A stretch of 29,491 nt of DNA from HTCC5015 sp051747425 (GCA_051747425.1 JBNJGD010000020.1:1-29491), one strand, 5' to 3'; numbered from the stretch's first letter, positions 1 to 7,409 are shown. Notes: generated by a model from the letters alone, not told the origin. Translations and numbers: made by a program.

Positions 1-102
1 CTGGGCTACCCCTCGGCCCCGGCCGCCAATCGCGAGATCCTTTCTGTGGACATGGACGGTGGATTTAGCATGAATGGGCAGGTGGTGCTGATTCCTCAGT
101 AG
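1..102 (+). CDS. 3' end of an unidentified gene (partial)
   Basis: Frame 1 is open from the window edge to a TAG at 100-102 and encodes 33 residues ending NGQVVLIPQ. I do not recognise the family. The segment contains no catalytic motif or membrane segment. It ends 147 bases before the dockerin gene on the same strand, so it may belong to the same locus, but that cannot be tested from what is visible. Confidence 0.5.
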   Translation: MGYPSAPAANREILSVDMDGGFSMNGQVVLIPQ

Positions 103-130
103 CCACGAGTGGTTATTGAGGTGACGGATC

Positions 131-158
131 TTGCGATTGTTTAAATCATGTGTATTAT
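131..158 (+). promoter_or_regulatory. candidate sigma70-type promoter for the dockerin gene
   Basis: TTGCGA at 131-136 and TATTAT at 153-158 are separated by 16 bases in an A/T-rich stretch. They match the consensus boxes at 4/6 and 5/6 positions. The predicted transcript would start near 165 and carry a leader of about 85 bases that includes the hairpin at 193-224. This is a weak call made by eye. Confidence 0.35.
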
Positions 159-192
159 TTTGTGAAATAACAAAACTTGCAAACATTAAAAG

Positions 193-224
193 CCACGGAA
201 GGCGAATCTGACAGTTTTCCGTGG
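193..224 (+). promoter_or_regulatory. 8-bp hairpin in the leader of the dockerin gene
   Basis: CCACGGAA at 193-200 pairs perfectly with TTCCGTGG at 217-224 across a 16-base loop. The stem ends 13 bases before the ribosome-binding site AGGAGA (238-243). There is no T-run, so it is not an intrinsic terminator. It could be a regulatory leader structure or an operator-like dyad; the sequence does not decide which. Confidence 0.4.
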
Positions 225-249
225 TGCCATCACAAACAGGAGAATGGTG

Positions 250-2565
250 ATGAACATTGGAAAACTGGCTTTAGGCTCAATTCTACTTTTCGCAGTGCCT
301 GTCACAGCAGTTCAGGCGGGAGCGTTTTTCTCGCCGGAAGAGCTGATCCCGGAACCATCCTATGAAGCAGACGCTAATACCCAGTTTACCCGGGCCTCAG
401 TAGACGGTTCCGGTAACGAACTGAGAAATTCAGCCAACGAGCCTTATGGCTCAGTGTTTCCAGTGATCAGCCAGAGTGGCCGATATGTCGGCTTTACGGT
501 CACACAAGGCGACAGCAATCAGGATCCCAGTCTTTCACAGACACAAACGCGCCTCAAAGACCTGGAAACGGGGAATGTTTATACTCCTTCCAATCAGGCC
601 AGCATCATGCTGGATGTCGCTTCAAACGGCCTGGCACTTTACATTAATAATTTCCTGGATAACGGCAAGGCCATGATGGTTTATAACCCATTGTCAGGCA
701 GCAGCCAGCAGGTAAATGTCGACAGTAGCGGAAGCGAAATTTCTCTGGCGGATACACCCGAGCAGCCCTACCGGATTGCGCGGATTACAGAAGACGGACG
801 CTATGTCATTTTCAGTTCAGTGAACGGATCGACGGATCAGGTTTCACTGTGGCGTCGTGACCTTATGAATGGCGTTACTGATCTGGTGACGACATTTACA
901 AATACCACAGAAGACACCCCGACTCTTCTAATTAGTGACATTGCGCCTGATGCCGGCACTGTGGTTTTTCTGAGCAACCAGCCGATTGCCGGTTCAGATA
1001 ATAATGAAGACACCGATGTGTATTATGTAGAAATGGGGCAATCTCCCCAAATGGTGAGTGAGCCAGGAAACACTTCAAGCAGTAATCCGGTGTCGGCCCC
1101 AGCCAAGTTGGTGAGTGACAATGTTGTACGATACGCAACCAACGATTTTAGTATTGCTGCCCTTGATCAAACCGGTCTCCCGTTTGATCCACAAACAATT
1201 CAACAAGAAAACCCCAACAACCTGTACCACACTTTGATTGTAGAGAAAGACCTTGATAGTGGTGCTATTGAGGTGATTGCCCCGGTCTATATTGAAGACA
1301 CAGACATGGCAACGCTGGATGGCAATGAATTTGGCACGCCTACGCCGATCTCGATGTCGGCCAATGGCCAGTACCTGGCCAGCTTCATGGAGTACAACGG
1401 TGGGTCAAACCAGTATCAATTCGCTCAGCAGGTGTTCAATGTTGAAACGGGCCAGTACGAAATGTATGAAGCGGGGCAGCTCGGAGTGTTAATGATCGCT
1501 ACGGGGCCTGCATTCAGTGCTGACGGCTCTTCGTTTGCATTTGCCACTGCAGCAGATGATTTGGTCACAGGGGACACCAACTCGATTCAGTTCCAGTTTA
1601 ATGGGGAAACGGTGAACGGACTCATTTCAGATATATATGTCCGTCAAGCAGAGAGCGAACAAGGTGAAGCGTTACTGGATGTTGTGCCGAACTCAGAAAC
1701 TATTGACCCAAATGATGTTTCCACAACTCAGTATGATGTGTCAGTAACAGGAGATAGTATCTATGGGGTTGAAGTAAGCTGCAGTATCGTCGATGAAACA
1801 CTCCTGCCCGTAGTAAGTGGCCAATACGGCGATATCTTCGATCAGGGCGAACGCCTGGAAGTGCCGCAGGCAATTAGTAGCAATGGTGACAACTGGTCTG
1901 GTGCAATGTCTTTGAAAGCTCCAGCCACAGCCGTAACGGTTCAGGACGCCTGGTTTGCCACGGTTGATATGAGCGTTATGCCGACTTCCGGTGTGGCTAC
2001 CATTACATGTAGCGGCCTGGCCGCAGACATCAATGGCAACCCCATCGATCTCGGTTCTGACACTGAAACAATTACCCTGGACGATGGCATTCACTGCCTG
2101 CAGGGTGCCTGCACAAATGTAGCAGGTGTAGTGACTTACCCGTTCCTGGGAGACCACTCCGGTATCGAGGTGTCCATTACTACTGCGGACGGGACAGTGT
2201 TAACCACCACCACAGGACAGAATGGCGAGTACTCTTTCGAGAGCATTCGTGATGGGGAATACAGCGTTTCCTACGAGTCGCCAGAGTATGTTCAGGAGTG
2301 TACCGCTGTAAATATTGACGAGGGTGAATATGCGCCGATTGCGGATAAGGTGATGATTGCCGGTGACATCAATAACGACGATGTGATTGATATTTCCGAC
2401 TTTAGCCTGCTGGCTGCCCAGTTTGGCCTGAACAGTGGCGATGAGGAATTCGATGCAAGTGTGGATCTGAATAATGACGGAAGCATTAATATTCAGGACC
2501 TTGTTATCCTCGGCAGCCACCTTGGCTACAATAACTGCCTTCCTCCAGTGGAAGAACAGCAGTAA
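250..2565 (+). CDS. secreted beta-propeller protein with C-terminal type I-like dockerin
   Basis: About 771 residues, probably exported and tethered through a dockerin. The ATG at 250 is preferred over the one at 244 because AGGAGA at 238-243 gives 6-base spacing only to the former. An N-terminal signal peptide ends near AVQAGAFF. The first two thirds contain repeated TolB/PD40-like blades, recognisable from motifs such as SQSGRYVGF, TEDGRYVIF, SANGQYLAS and SADGSSFAF. A Cys-containing region follows, then a carboxypeptidase-regulatory-like beta domain (around NGEYSFESIRDGEYSV). Two calcium-loop dockerin repeats end the protein, DINNDDVIDISD near residue 706 and DLNNDGSINIQD near residue 739, both keeping the D-x-N-x-D...D/N..D pattern. 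No catalytic residues are evident in the propeller. G+C is visibly lower than in uvrD downstream. The cohesin gene follows after a terminator-like hairpin. The dockerin call is firm; the cargo function is unknown. Confidence 0.85.
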   Translation: MNIGKLALGSILLFAVPVTAVQAGAFFSPEELIPEPSYEADANTQFTRASVDGSGNELRNSANEPYGSVFPVISQSGRYVGFTVTQGDSNQDPSLSQTQTRLKDLETGNVYTPSNQASIMLDVASNGLALYINNFLDNGKAMMVYNPLSGSSQQVNVDSSGSEISLADTPEQPYRIARITEDGRYVIFSSVNGSTDQVSLWRRDLMNGVTDLVTTFTNTTEDTPTLLISDIAPDAGTVVFLSNQPIAGSDNNEDTDVYYVEMGQSPQMVSEPGNTSSSNPVSAPAKLVSDNVVRYATNDFSIAALDQTGLPFDPQTIQQENPNNLYHTLIVEKDLDSGAIEVIAPVYIEDTDMATLDGNEFGTPTPISMSANGQYLASFMEYNGGSNQYQFAQQVFNVETGQYEMYEAGQLGVLMIATGPAFSADGSSFAFATAADDLVTGDTNSIQFQFNGETVNGLISDIYVRQAESEQGEALLDVVPNSETIDPNDVSTTQYDVSVTGDSIYGVEVSCSIVDETLLPVVSGQYGDIFDQGERLEVPQAISSNGDNWSGAMSLKAPATAVTVQDAWFATVDMSVMPTSGVATITCSGLAADINGNPIDLGSDTETITLDDGIHCLQGACTNVAGVVTYPFLGDHSGIEVSITTADGTVLTTTTGQNGEYSFESIRDGEYSVSYESPEYVQECTAVNIDEGEYAPIADKVMIAGDINNDDVIDISDFSLLAAQFGLNSGDEEFDASVDLNNDGSINIQDLVILGSHLGYNNCLPPVEEQQ

Positions 2566-2593
2566 TAGTTGATCAGTATTTTAATGATTCATT

Positions 2594-2616
2594 GGGGGGC
2601 ATTAGCCCCCCTTTTT
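2594..2616 (+). terminator. intrinsic terminator or attenuator between dockerin and cohesin genes
   Basis: GGGGGGC (2594-2600) pairs perfectly with GCCCCCC (2605-2611) around an ATTA loop, followed immediately by five T (2612-2616). The cohesin ribosome-binding site begins three bases later. The element may therefore reduce rather than abolish read-through, setting different levels of the two products. Confidence 0.75.
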
Positions 2617-2629
2617 GTAAGGAATGACC

Positions 2630-3247
2630 ATGTATAAATTGTTTTTGGGTGTCGTCGGGGTGGCGCTGTCGGTCTGCGCCCAGGCTGCACAAATTGAATT
2701 GAAAGCCGAAAGAAAATGGTTGCCGCCGGGGGAGGTCAATACGATCTCAGTCGAAGCCAAAGACCTGGATAATGTCTATGGCCTCGATTTGTCCATGACC
2801 TACGATCCGGAAAAAATACAGTTGGTGGATGTCGATGAGCAGGCGCTGGGCGCACAATCGACCATCAGCCCATTCTGGGTGGAAAAAAGGCACTTTATTC
2901 TGAAAAACCGGGGCGGAGACGGTCATGTTCAATTGATCTTTTCGTTGTTGAGGCCGGAAGAGGCAGCGGCAGGTGATGTGCCCATTGCCGAGCTGCAGTT
3001 TGAGCAATTGAAAGAGGGGCCAGTTAATCTGAAGTGGGAAGCGGCCAAAATGGGCGGCCCCGGTGGCGAGTCCATGACGCCCGATACTCAGGGAGCGGAA
3101 TGGCAGGGTAGCCAGGTACCGCCACAAAGCGCCTGGCTTCAGTGGGTCAAGGACAACGGGCTGACGATCTTGGTGACACTGGTTGTTTTGCTGCTGATTG
3201 CCAGCAATGTGTACTGGCTAAGGCGAATCCGGAAAGGGCAACAGTAG
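2630..3247 (+). CDS. membrane-anchored cohesin-domain protein
   Basis: About 205 residues. ATG 2630 is chosen over ATG 2624 because AAGGA at 2619-2623 abuts the latter and is 6 bases from the former. The order is: a signal peptide ending near CAQAAQ; a cohesin-like beta-sandwich (residues about 20-150) with the typical opening PGEVNTISVEAKDLDNVYG and LSMTYDPEKIQLVDV; a short Pro/Gly/Gln linker; one C-terminal transmembrane helix (about 176-197, TILVTLVVLLLIASNVYWL); and a basic tail RRIRKGQQ. This predicts a type I inner-membrane protein displaying the cohesin in the periplasm. Cohesins bind dockerins, and the gene immediately upstream encodes a dockerin protein, so the two are likely receptor and ligand. 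The binding itself is inferred. No catalytic domain is present. Confidence 0.8.
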   Translation: MYKLFLGVVGVALSVCAQAAQIELKAERKWLPPGEVNTISVEAKDLDNVYGLDLSMTYDPEKIQLVDVDEQALGAQSTISPFWVEKRHFILKNRGGDGHVQLIFSLLRPEEAAAGDVPIAELQFEQLKEGPVNLKWEAAKMGGPGGESMTPDTQGAEWQGSQVPPQSAWLQWVKDNGLTILVTLVVLLLIASNVYWLRRIRKGQQ

Positions 3248-3256
3248 AAAAGCACA

Positions 3257-3276
3257 GTAGGAGGCCCGCCCCCGGG
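3257..3276. repeat. REP-like GTAGGAGG element, half copy
   Basis: It begins GTAGGAGGCCCGCCCCCGGG, identical to the left arm of the full copies at 7524, 9710 and 14870. The right arm is missing, and a family A palindrome starts 8 bases later. Confidence 0.65.
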
Positions 3277-3284
3277 TGTCACCC

Positions 3285-3356
3285 GTCATTGCGAGGAGCA
3301 CAGCGACGCGGCAATCTGCCTAATTATGCAGATTGCTTCGCTTCGCTCGCAATGAC
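3285..3356. repeat. family A palindromic element, copy 1 (72 bp)
   Basis: It begins GTCATTGCGAGGAGC and ends GCTCGCAATGAC, forming an imperfect inverted repeat. It sits 8 bases past the stop codon of rlmG, where its hairpin could also help end that minus-strand transcript. Copies 2-6 are at 3593, 3677, 5033, 7583 and 15033. Confidence 0.8.
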
Positions 3357-3364
3357 GAAAACAT

Positions 3365-4642
3365 TTAGCGCGATCGCGTGACAACGAACTTGTTGTTCTG
3401 GGCGATCACTTCCGTGTGGCCAAAGAGCCTGCGCAGCAGTTTGGGGTAGTCCAGGTGGCGATTGAACACCAGCCACAGTTCTCCGCCCGGCTTCAGGGCG
3501 TCTTTGGATTGCTGGATCATCTGCCGGCCAATGTGTTCACTCACGGTATTGCCCTGGTGGAAGGGCGGGTTGCAGAGGATCAGGTCGGGGGTGTCATCGT
3601 GAGCCGCTTCAGCGGCGCGGCGATCTTCTAAACGATTCTGGCAGATTGCTTCGCTTCGCTCGCAATGACCGGTATTGTCATCGCGAGGAGGTACAGCCGA
3701 CGAAGCGATCTGCCGAACGGTTCTCGAAGGTTGCTTCGTTGTCGAGCCGCAATGATGAGCAGATAATTCATAATCGGCAATAAACCGGGCGTTCTTGTCG
3801 TCACCGATATTGGTCTGAAAGTTCACCCTCGCTGACGCCACGGCCATAGAGGATTCATCGATAAAGCTCATCTCGGCGTCGGGTCGCTGGCGTCGGGCGA
3901 GGATGCCCAGTACGCCGCTACCGCAACCGAGGTCGACAATGTGTTTAGCCTGGGGCAAGCGGCCAAACTGCTCCATCAAAAAGCGGGCGCCGATGTCCAG
4001 GCGGTCGCCAGCAAAGACATTGGCGTGGCAGCTGAGCTTCAAATCAAACTCGGGGATTTCAAAGGATTTCGGCCAGGGGTTGGTGGAAATCGGCAGATCC
4101 GGATCGAAGCGGCAGTGAATCAACCGGGCCTTCCTGACTGCCCGTGAGAGGTCACAGGGGCCAATCCACTGCTCCAACAGGTCCTTGGCCCCGTGGGGCA
4201 GGTGCTTGACCATGCCCGCGGCGGTGATCTGCGCGCCTGGTGCCAGGTGGGGGCGCAATGTTGCAAGCTGGTCTTCCAGTAGTGCCAGATTGCGCGGCAC
4301 GCGGATCAGCACCTTTTCCCAGCCTTTGTCCGACTTTGCAACGGGCTCTTCCAGACTTGAGCGCATTTCCAATCGTTTGGGATCGATATGGTTGGCTTTC
4401 AGGTTGATTTCAGTGGCTTTGTGCGCGGTCACGCTGTCGCCCCAGCTGACCGGTGACTGCTCGTGTAGAGCCACGGCCAGCGCTCCGAACTGGTCGTTGA
4501 TCAGCAGTGGCGGGGTCGCGGGTGGCCCCTGATCGTGGTGGTGCTGCAACAGAAACTCGTCCGCCGCATCCCAGGCCTGCAGCGTCTCGCGACGGCGCTG
4601 CGGCAGGCGTTGAAGATCAAAGGAACCAAAGGATGTCTGCAT
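3365..4642 (-). CDS. rlmG: RlmG-like 23S rRNA (guanine-N2)-methyltransferase with in-frame repeat insertion
   Basis: Encodes 425 residues from ATG 4642 (MQTSFGSFDLQRLP). A longer frame upstream only translates CACAGAG repeats, so this start is used. RlmG methylates N2 of G1835 in 23S rRNA using S-adenosylmethionine. The N-terminal half (LQAWDAADEFLLQ, LINDQFGALAVAL) matches the pseudo-methyltransferase domain. The C-terminal half has the SAM-binding motif VDLGCGSGVLGILA, FIDESSMAVASARVN, the catalytic NPPFHQG and the terminal NNKFVVT. Between FIADYELSA and TPDLILCNPP lie about 55 extra residues, including HCERSEAICQN, encoded by two tandem family A palindromes at 3593-3757. Removing them gives about 370 residues, the usual family size. 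No stop or frameshift is introduced. Activity with this insertion next to motif IV is uncertain. Transcription runs convergent to the cohesin gene. Confidence 0.88.
   Translation of the reverse strand: MQTSFGSFDLQRLPQRRRETLQAWDAADEFLLQHHHDQGPPATPPLLINDQFGALAVALHEQSPVSWGDSVTAHKATEINLKANHIDPKRLEMRSSLEEPVAKSDKGWEKVLIRVPRNLALLEDQLATLRPHLAPGAQITAAGMVKHLPHGAKDLLEQWIGPCDLSRAVRKARLIHCRFDPDLPISTNPWPKSFEIPEFDLKLSCHANVFAGDRLDIGARFLMEQFGRLPQAKHIVDLGCGSGVLGILARRQRPDAEMSFIDESSMAVASARVNFQTNIGDDKNARFIADYELSAHHCGSTTKQPSRTVRQIASSAVPPRDDNTGHCERSEAICQNRLEDRRAAEAAHDDTPDLILCNPPFHQGNTVSEHIGRQMIQQSKDALKPGGELWLVFNRHLDYPKLLRRLFGHTEVIAQNNKFVVTRSR
3593..3669. repeat. family A palindromic element inside rlmG, copy 2 (77 bp)
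   Basis: It runs from GTCATCGTGAGCCGC to CTCGCAATGAC on the plus strand. Read on the gene strand it matches the intergenic copies (GTCATTGCGAGCGAAGCGAA at its start). It is translated in frame within rlmG as part of the 55-residue insertion, and lies 7 bases from copy 3. Confidence 0.85.
3677..3757. repeat. family A palindromic element inside rlmG, copy 3 (about 81 bp)
   Basis: It runs from GTCATCGCGAGGAGG to GAGCCGCAATGAT on the plus strand, in the same orientation as copy 2. It is more diverged in the middle, and carries no stop codon in the rlmG frame. Confidence 0.75.
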
Positions 4643-4715
4643 GGGCGCATTGTAGCCACAGAGGTCACAGAGCGCACGGAGGGTTTGTGTCGGGGACGCC
4701 ACGGGGTCGATTGAT

Positions 4716-4819
4716 ACATGGCCGAAAGACACAGCGGCCACAGAGCGCACAGAGGACACAGAGTTTGGGTGTGTCATTCCGTAAAGCGCAAAGCGCTTGT
4801 CCGGGATCTGCACAAACAG
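4716..4819 (+). repeat. family C repeat, diverged copy
   Basis: It begins ACATGGCCGAAAGACACAGC, continues with CACAGAGCGCACAGAG, and ends with the small palindrome around TCATTCCGTAAAGCGCAAAGCGCTTG. It has the same order of blocks as the units at 7410-7506 and 9565-9661, with more mismatches. Confidence 0.7.
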
Positions 4820-4823
4820 TTAT

Positions 4824-4906
4824 GTAGGGCGGATGTGGCGAAGCCACCTTCCGCCGATACGGCGCCGTGGTTGTGTCGGCGGAAGCGCGTTGCGCGTCCG
4901 CCCTAC
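4824..4906. repeat. GTAGGGCGGA...TCCGCCCTAC palindromic element
   Basis: The outer arms GTAGGGCGGA (4824-4833) and TCCGCCCTAC (4897-4906) are exact inverted complements. Internal sub-palindromes surround GGCGAAGCC and GCGCGTTGCGCG. It is a single copy in this window and resembles REP/MITE-type palindromes in design. No coding content. Confidence 0.7.
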
Positions 4907-4989
4907 CCGACAAAAAGCCTCGGTGTTCTCTGTGCCCTCTGTGGCTAAAACCAAAGAGCGTCCGCTGACCCCAACGGCTAATGCGGCGA

Positions 4990-5027
4990 AGCCGCCCACC
5001 CGGTCGCGGCGGGGGCGCCGCTCCTAC
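4990..5027. repeat. REP-like element, right-arm fragment
   Basis: It ends GTCGCGGCGGGGGCGCCGCTCCTAC, nearly the same as the right arm of the full copies at 7524 and 9710. The GTAGGAGG left arm is absent. Confidence 0.55.
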
Positions 5028-5032
5028 TGCCT

Positions 5033-5107
5033 GTCATCGCGAGCCGCGTAGCGGCGTGGCGATCTGCCGAGCGGTTACGCAGATTGCTTCACTGCGTTCG
5101 CAATGAC
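5033..5107. repeat. family A palindromic element, copy 4 (75 bp)
   Basis: It starts GTCATCGCGAGCCGCGTAGC and ends GCGTTCGCAATGAC. It is the same length as copies 5 and 6 and in the opposite orientation. Confidence 0.8.
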
Positions 5108-5132
5108 AGATTCAGGCACCCGTAAAACCCAT

Positions 5133-5162
5133 CTCCGTGCTCTTCGTGACTCTGTGGCCAAC
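5133..5162. repeat. short family E box upstream of uvrD
   Basis: The core GTGCTCTTCGTGACTCTGTG recurs with one change at 7728-7757, upstream of merR, and inverted at 14829-14858, after pntB. It lies 26 bases before the uvrD start. Confidence 0.6.
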
Positions 5163-5188
5163 TCAAAGAGGTGGTAACATTCGGCGGC

Positions 5189-7375
5189 ATGGATGTTTCG
5201 TATTTGCTTGATGGTTTGAACGACGCCCAACGCGAGGCGGTGTGTGCGCCGCCGGGGCACATGCTGGTGCTGGCCGGTGCCGGCAGCGGCAAGACGCGGG
5301 TGCTGGTGCACCGCATGGCCTGGCTAATCGAGGTGGAGAAAGTCTCCCCCTACGGCCTGCTGGCGGTGACCTTTACCAACAAGGCGGCGGCGGAGATGCG
5401 TCAGCGCTGCGAGGCCCTGCTGGGCATGCCCACCGGCGGCATGTGGGTGGGTACCTTCCACGGCATCGCCCACCGCCTGCTGCGCCAGCACTGGCAGGAG
5501 GCCGGGCTGCCCGAGGCCTTCCAGATTCTCGATTCCCAGGATCAGTTGCGGCTGGTCAAGCGCGTGGTGCGCAGCCTCGATCTGGACGAGAGCCGCTGGC
5601 CGCCCAAGCAGGCCATGTGGTTTATCAACGCCCGCAAGGACGAGGGCAAGCGGCCCCAGCACCTCCCTGACAGCGGCGATCCGATCACGCGTCAGCTGGT
5701 GCAGATCTATGCCGCCTACGAGGCCCAGTGCCGCCGCCTGGGGGTGGTGGACTTTGCCGAACTGCTGCTGCGTGCCCTGGAGCTGATCCGCGACAACGAG
5801 GAATTGCGCCTGCACTACCAAAAGCGCTTTCGCCACCTGCTGGTGGACGAGTTTCAGGACACCAATACCATCCAGTACGCCTTCTTGCGCCTCCTGGCCG
5901 GCAATACCGGGCGGGTGTTTGCCGTGGGCGACGACGACCAGTCCATCTACGGCTGGCGCGGGGCGCGGATCGAAAACCTGCAGGATTTCCAGCGCCACTT
6001 CCCCCAGACCCTGTTGATCAAGCTGGAGCAGAACTACCGCTCCACCGGGCATATTCTGGATGCCGCCAACGCCCTGATCGAGCACAACAGCGGCCGTCTG
6101 GGCAAGCGCCTGTGGACCGACAGCGGCGAGGGCGCGCCCATCGACCTTTACTCGGCCTTCAATGAAATCGACGAGGCGCGCTACATTGTCGACCGCATCC
6201 AGCAGTGGATCGACGACGGTGGCGCCCGCGAGGAGTGCGCCATCCTCTATCGCTCCAACGCCCAGTCCCGGGTGTTCGAGGAAGAGCTGATGCAGCGCGG
6301 GATGCCCTACCGGGTCTACGGCGGTCTTCGCTTTTTCGAGCGCGCCGAAATCAAGGACGCCCTGGCCTATTTGCGCCTGTGCAGCCACCGCGGCGACGAC
6401 GCCTCCTTTGAGCGGGTGATCAACACGCCCACCCGGGGCATCGGCGAGCGCACGGTGGCCCAGATCCGCGAGCGCGCCCAGGGCGCCCGCTGCTCGATGT
6501 GGCAGGCCGCCCAGGGGCTGGCCGAGAGCGGCCTCAACGCCCGCGCCGCCGGGGCCGTCAATCGCTTTATCGAGTTGATCGAGGAAATGGCCGTGGTGCT
6601 GACTGACCTGGAGTTGCACGAGCAGGTCGAGCATGTGGTGCACCACTCGGGCTTGTTGGACCATTGCGCCAAGGACAAGAGTGAGCGCGGCGAGACCAAA
6701 CAGGACAACCTGCGCGAGCTGGTTTCCGCCGCCCGGGGCTTTCGCCTGGACGAGCGCGAGGAGTACCAGGACATGTCGCCGCTCGACGCCTTCCTCAGCC
6801 ACGCCGTGCTGGAGTCGGGTGAAAAACAGGGCGAAGCCTGGGAGGACTGCGTGCAGCTGATGACCCTGCACAGCGCCAAGGGCCTGGAGTTCCCCCTGGT
6901 CTTTTTGGCCGGTCTCGAGGAGGGGCTGTTTCCCCACCAGATGTCGCTGGAGGAAGAAGGACGCCTGGAGGAAGAGCGACGCCTGGCCTATGTCGGCATT
7001 ACCCGGGCGCGCCAGCAGTTGGTGATCTCCTATGCCGAGTCGCGGCGGCTCTATGGCCGCGAACAATTCGCCATGCCCTCGCGCTTTATTGGCGAGGTGC
7101 CCGACGAACACCTCCACGATGTGCGCCCCCGGGCCAAAATGGCCAGCCCCGGCGGTGGCCTCTTCGACGCCGAGCCCAGTGATTTCGGCGGCATGGCCGA
7201 CGCTGCGGCGCCGGGCGGCTTGTACATCGGCCAGCCGGTGACCCACGGCGTCTTCGGCGACGGCATCGTCACCGCCTGCGAGGGCCAGGGCAGTCATGCC
7301 CGGGTCCAGGTCAACTTTGCCAGCGAGGGCGCCAAATGGCTGGTCCTCGCCTACGCCAACCTCCAGCCGGTGTGA
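5189..7375 (+). CDS. uvrD: DNA helicase II (UvrD)
   Basis: Encodes 728 residues, the normal size for this superfamily 1A 3'-5' helicase of nucleotide-excision and mismatch repair. ATG 5189 (MDVSYLLDGLNDAQREAV) matches the conserved N-terminus of the family; an upstream GTG at 5171 would only add six residues. Visible helicase motifs are Q (LNDAQREAV), I/Walker A GAGSGKT (about residues 30-36), Ia TFTNKAAAEM, II VDEFQDTN, III GDDDQSIYGWRGA, IV QNYRST, V TLHSAKGLEF and VI EERRLAYVGITRA. The C-terminus has the small Tudor-like RNA-polymerase-binding module (GQPVTHGVFGDGIV...ANLQPV). No co-transcribed neighbour is evident. The gene is flanked on both sides by repeat islands whose family C units lie in the same orientation. 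Confidence 0.97.
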   Translation: MDVSYLLDGLNDAQREAVCAPPGHMLVLAGAGSGKTRVLVHRMAWLIEVEKVSPYGLLAVTFTNKAAAEMRQRCEALLGMPTGGMWVGTFHGIAHRLLRQHWQEAGLPEAFQILDSQDQLRLVKRVVRSLDLDESRWPPKQAMWFINARKDEGKRPQHLPDSGDPITRQLVQIYAAYEAQCRRLGVVDFAELLLRALELIRDNEELRLHYQKRFRHLLVDEFQDTNTIQYAFLRLLAGNTGRVFAVGDDDQSIYGWRGARIENLQDFQRHFPQTLLIKLEQNYRSTGHILDAANALIEHNSGRLGKRLWTDSGEGAPIDLYSAFNEIDEARYIVDRIQQWIDDGGAREECAILYRSNAQSRVFEEELMQRGMPYRVYGGLRFFERAEIKDALAYLRLCSHRGDDASFERVINTPTRGIGERTVAQIRERAQGARCSMWQAAQGLAESGLNARAAGAVNRFIELIEEMAVVLTDLELHEQVEHVVHHSGLLDHCAKDKSERGETKQDNLRELVSAARGFRLDEREEYQDMSPLDAFLSHAVLESGEKQGEAWEDCVQLMTLHSAKGLEFPLVFLAGLEEGLFPHQMSLEEEGRLEEERRLAYVGITRARQQLVISYAESRRLYGREQFAMPSRFIGEVPDEHLHDVRPRAKMASPGGGLFDAEPSDFGGMADAAAPGGLYIGQPVTHGVFGDGIVTACEGQGSHARVQVNFASEGAKWLVLAYANLQPV

Positions 7376-7409
7376 TTAGCCACCGAGGGCTGGTGCCCGG
7401 TGGGAAGAG

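Larger units (their letters stand above)
4643..5188. other. repeat island between rlmG and uvrD
   Basis: These 546 bases hold no credible gene. Open frames here translate repeats only. From left to right there are CACAGAG-type repeats (4643-4690), a family C unit (4716-4819), a GTAGGGCGGA palindrome (4824-4906), a short CTCTGTGCCCTCTGTGGC segment (4925-4944), a REP-like right half (4990-5027), a family A palindrome (5033-5107) and the short family E box (5133-5162) just before uvrD. rlmG and uvrD diverge from this island, but I saw no convincing promoter for either. Confidence 0.8.

Noticed and set aside
176..243. c-di-GMP-I riboswitch call upstream of the dockerin gene
   Set aside because: Only fragments of the core are recognisable and the P1b hairpin is missing, so it is listed as a weak finding and not as a feature.
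4643..4813. N-terminal extension of rlmG by 57 residues
   Set aside because: The extension translates CACAGAG-type repeats, and the RlmG family starts at the MQTSFGSFDL methionine.
5324..7297. A 657-codon open frame on the minus strand across uvrD
   Set aside because: It is a shadow of a G/C-rich third-position coding frame; the plus-strand UvrD has all family motifs and the antisense product is low-complexity Gly/Ala/Leu/His sequence.
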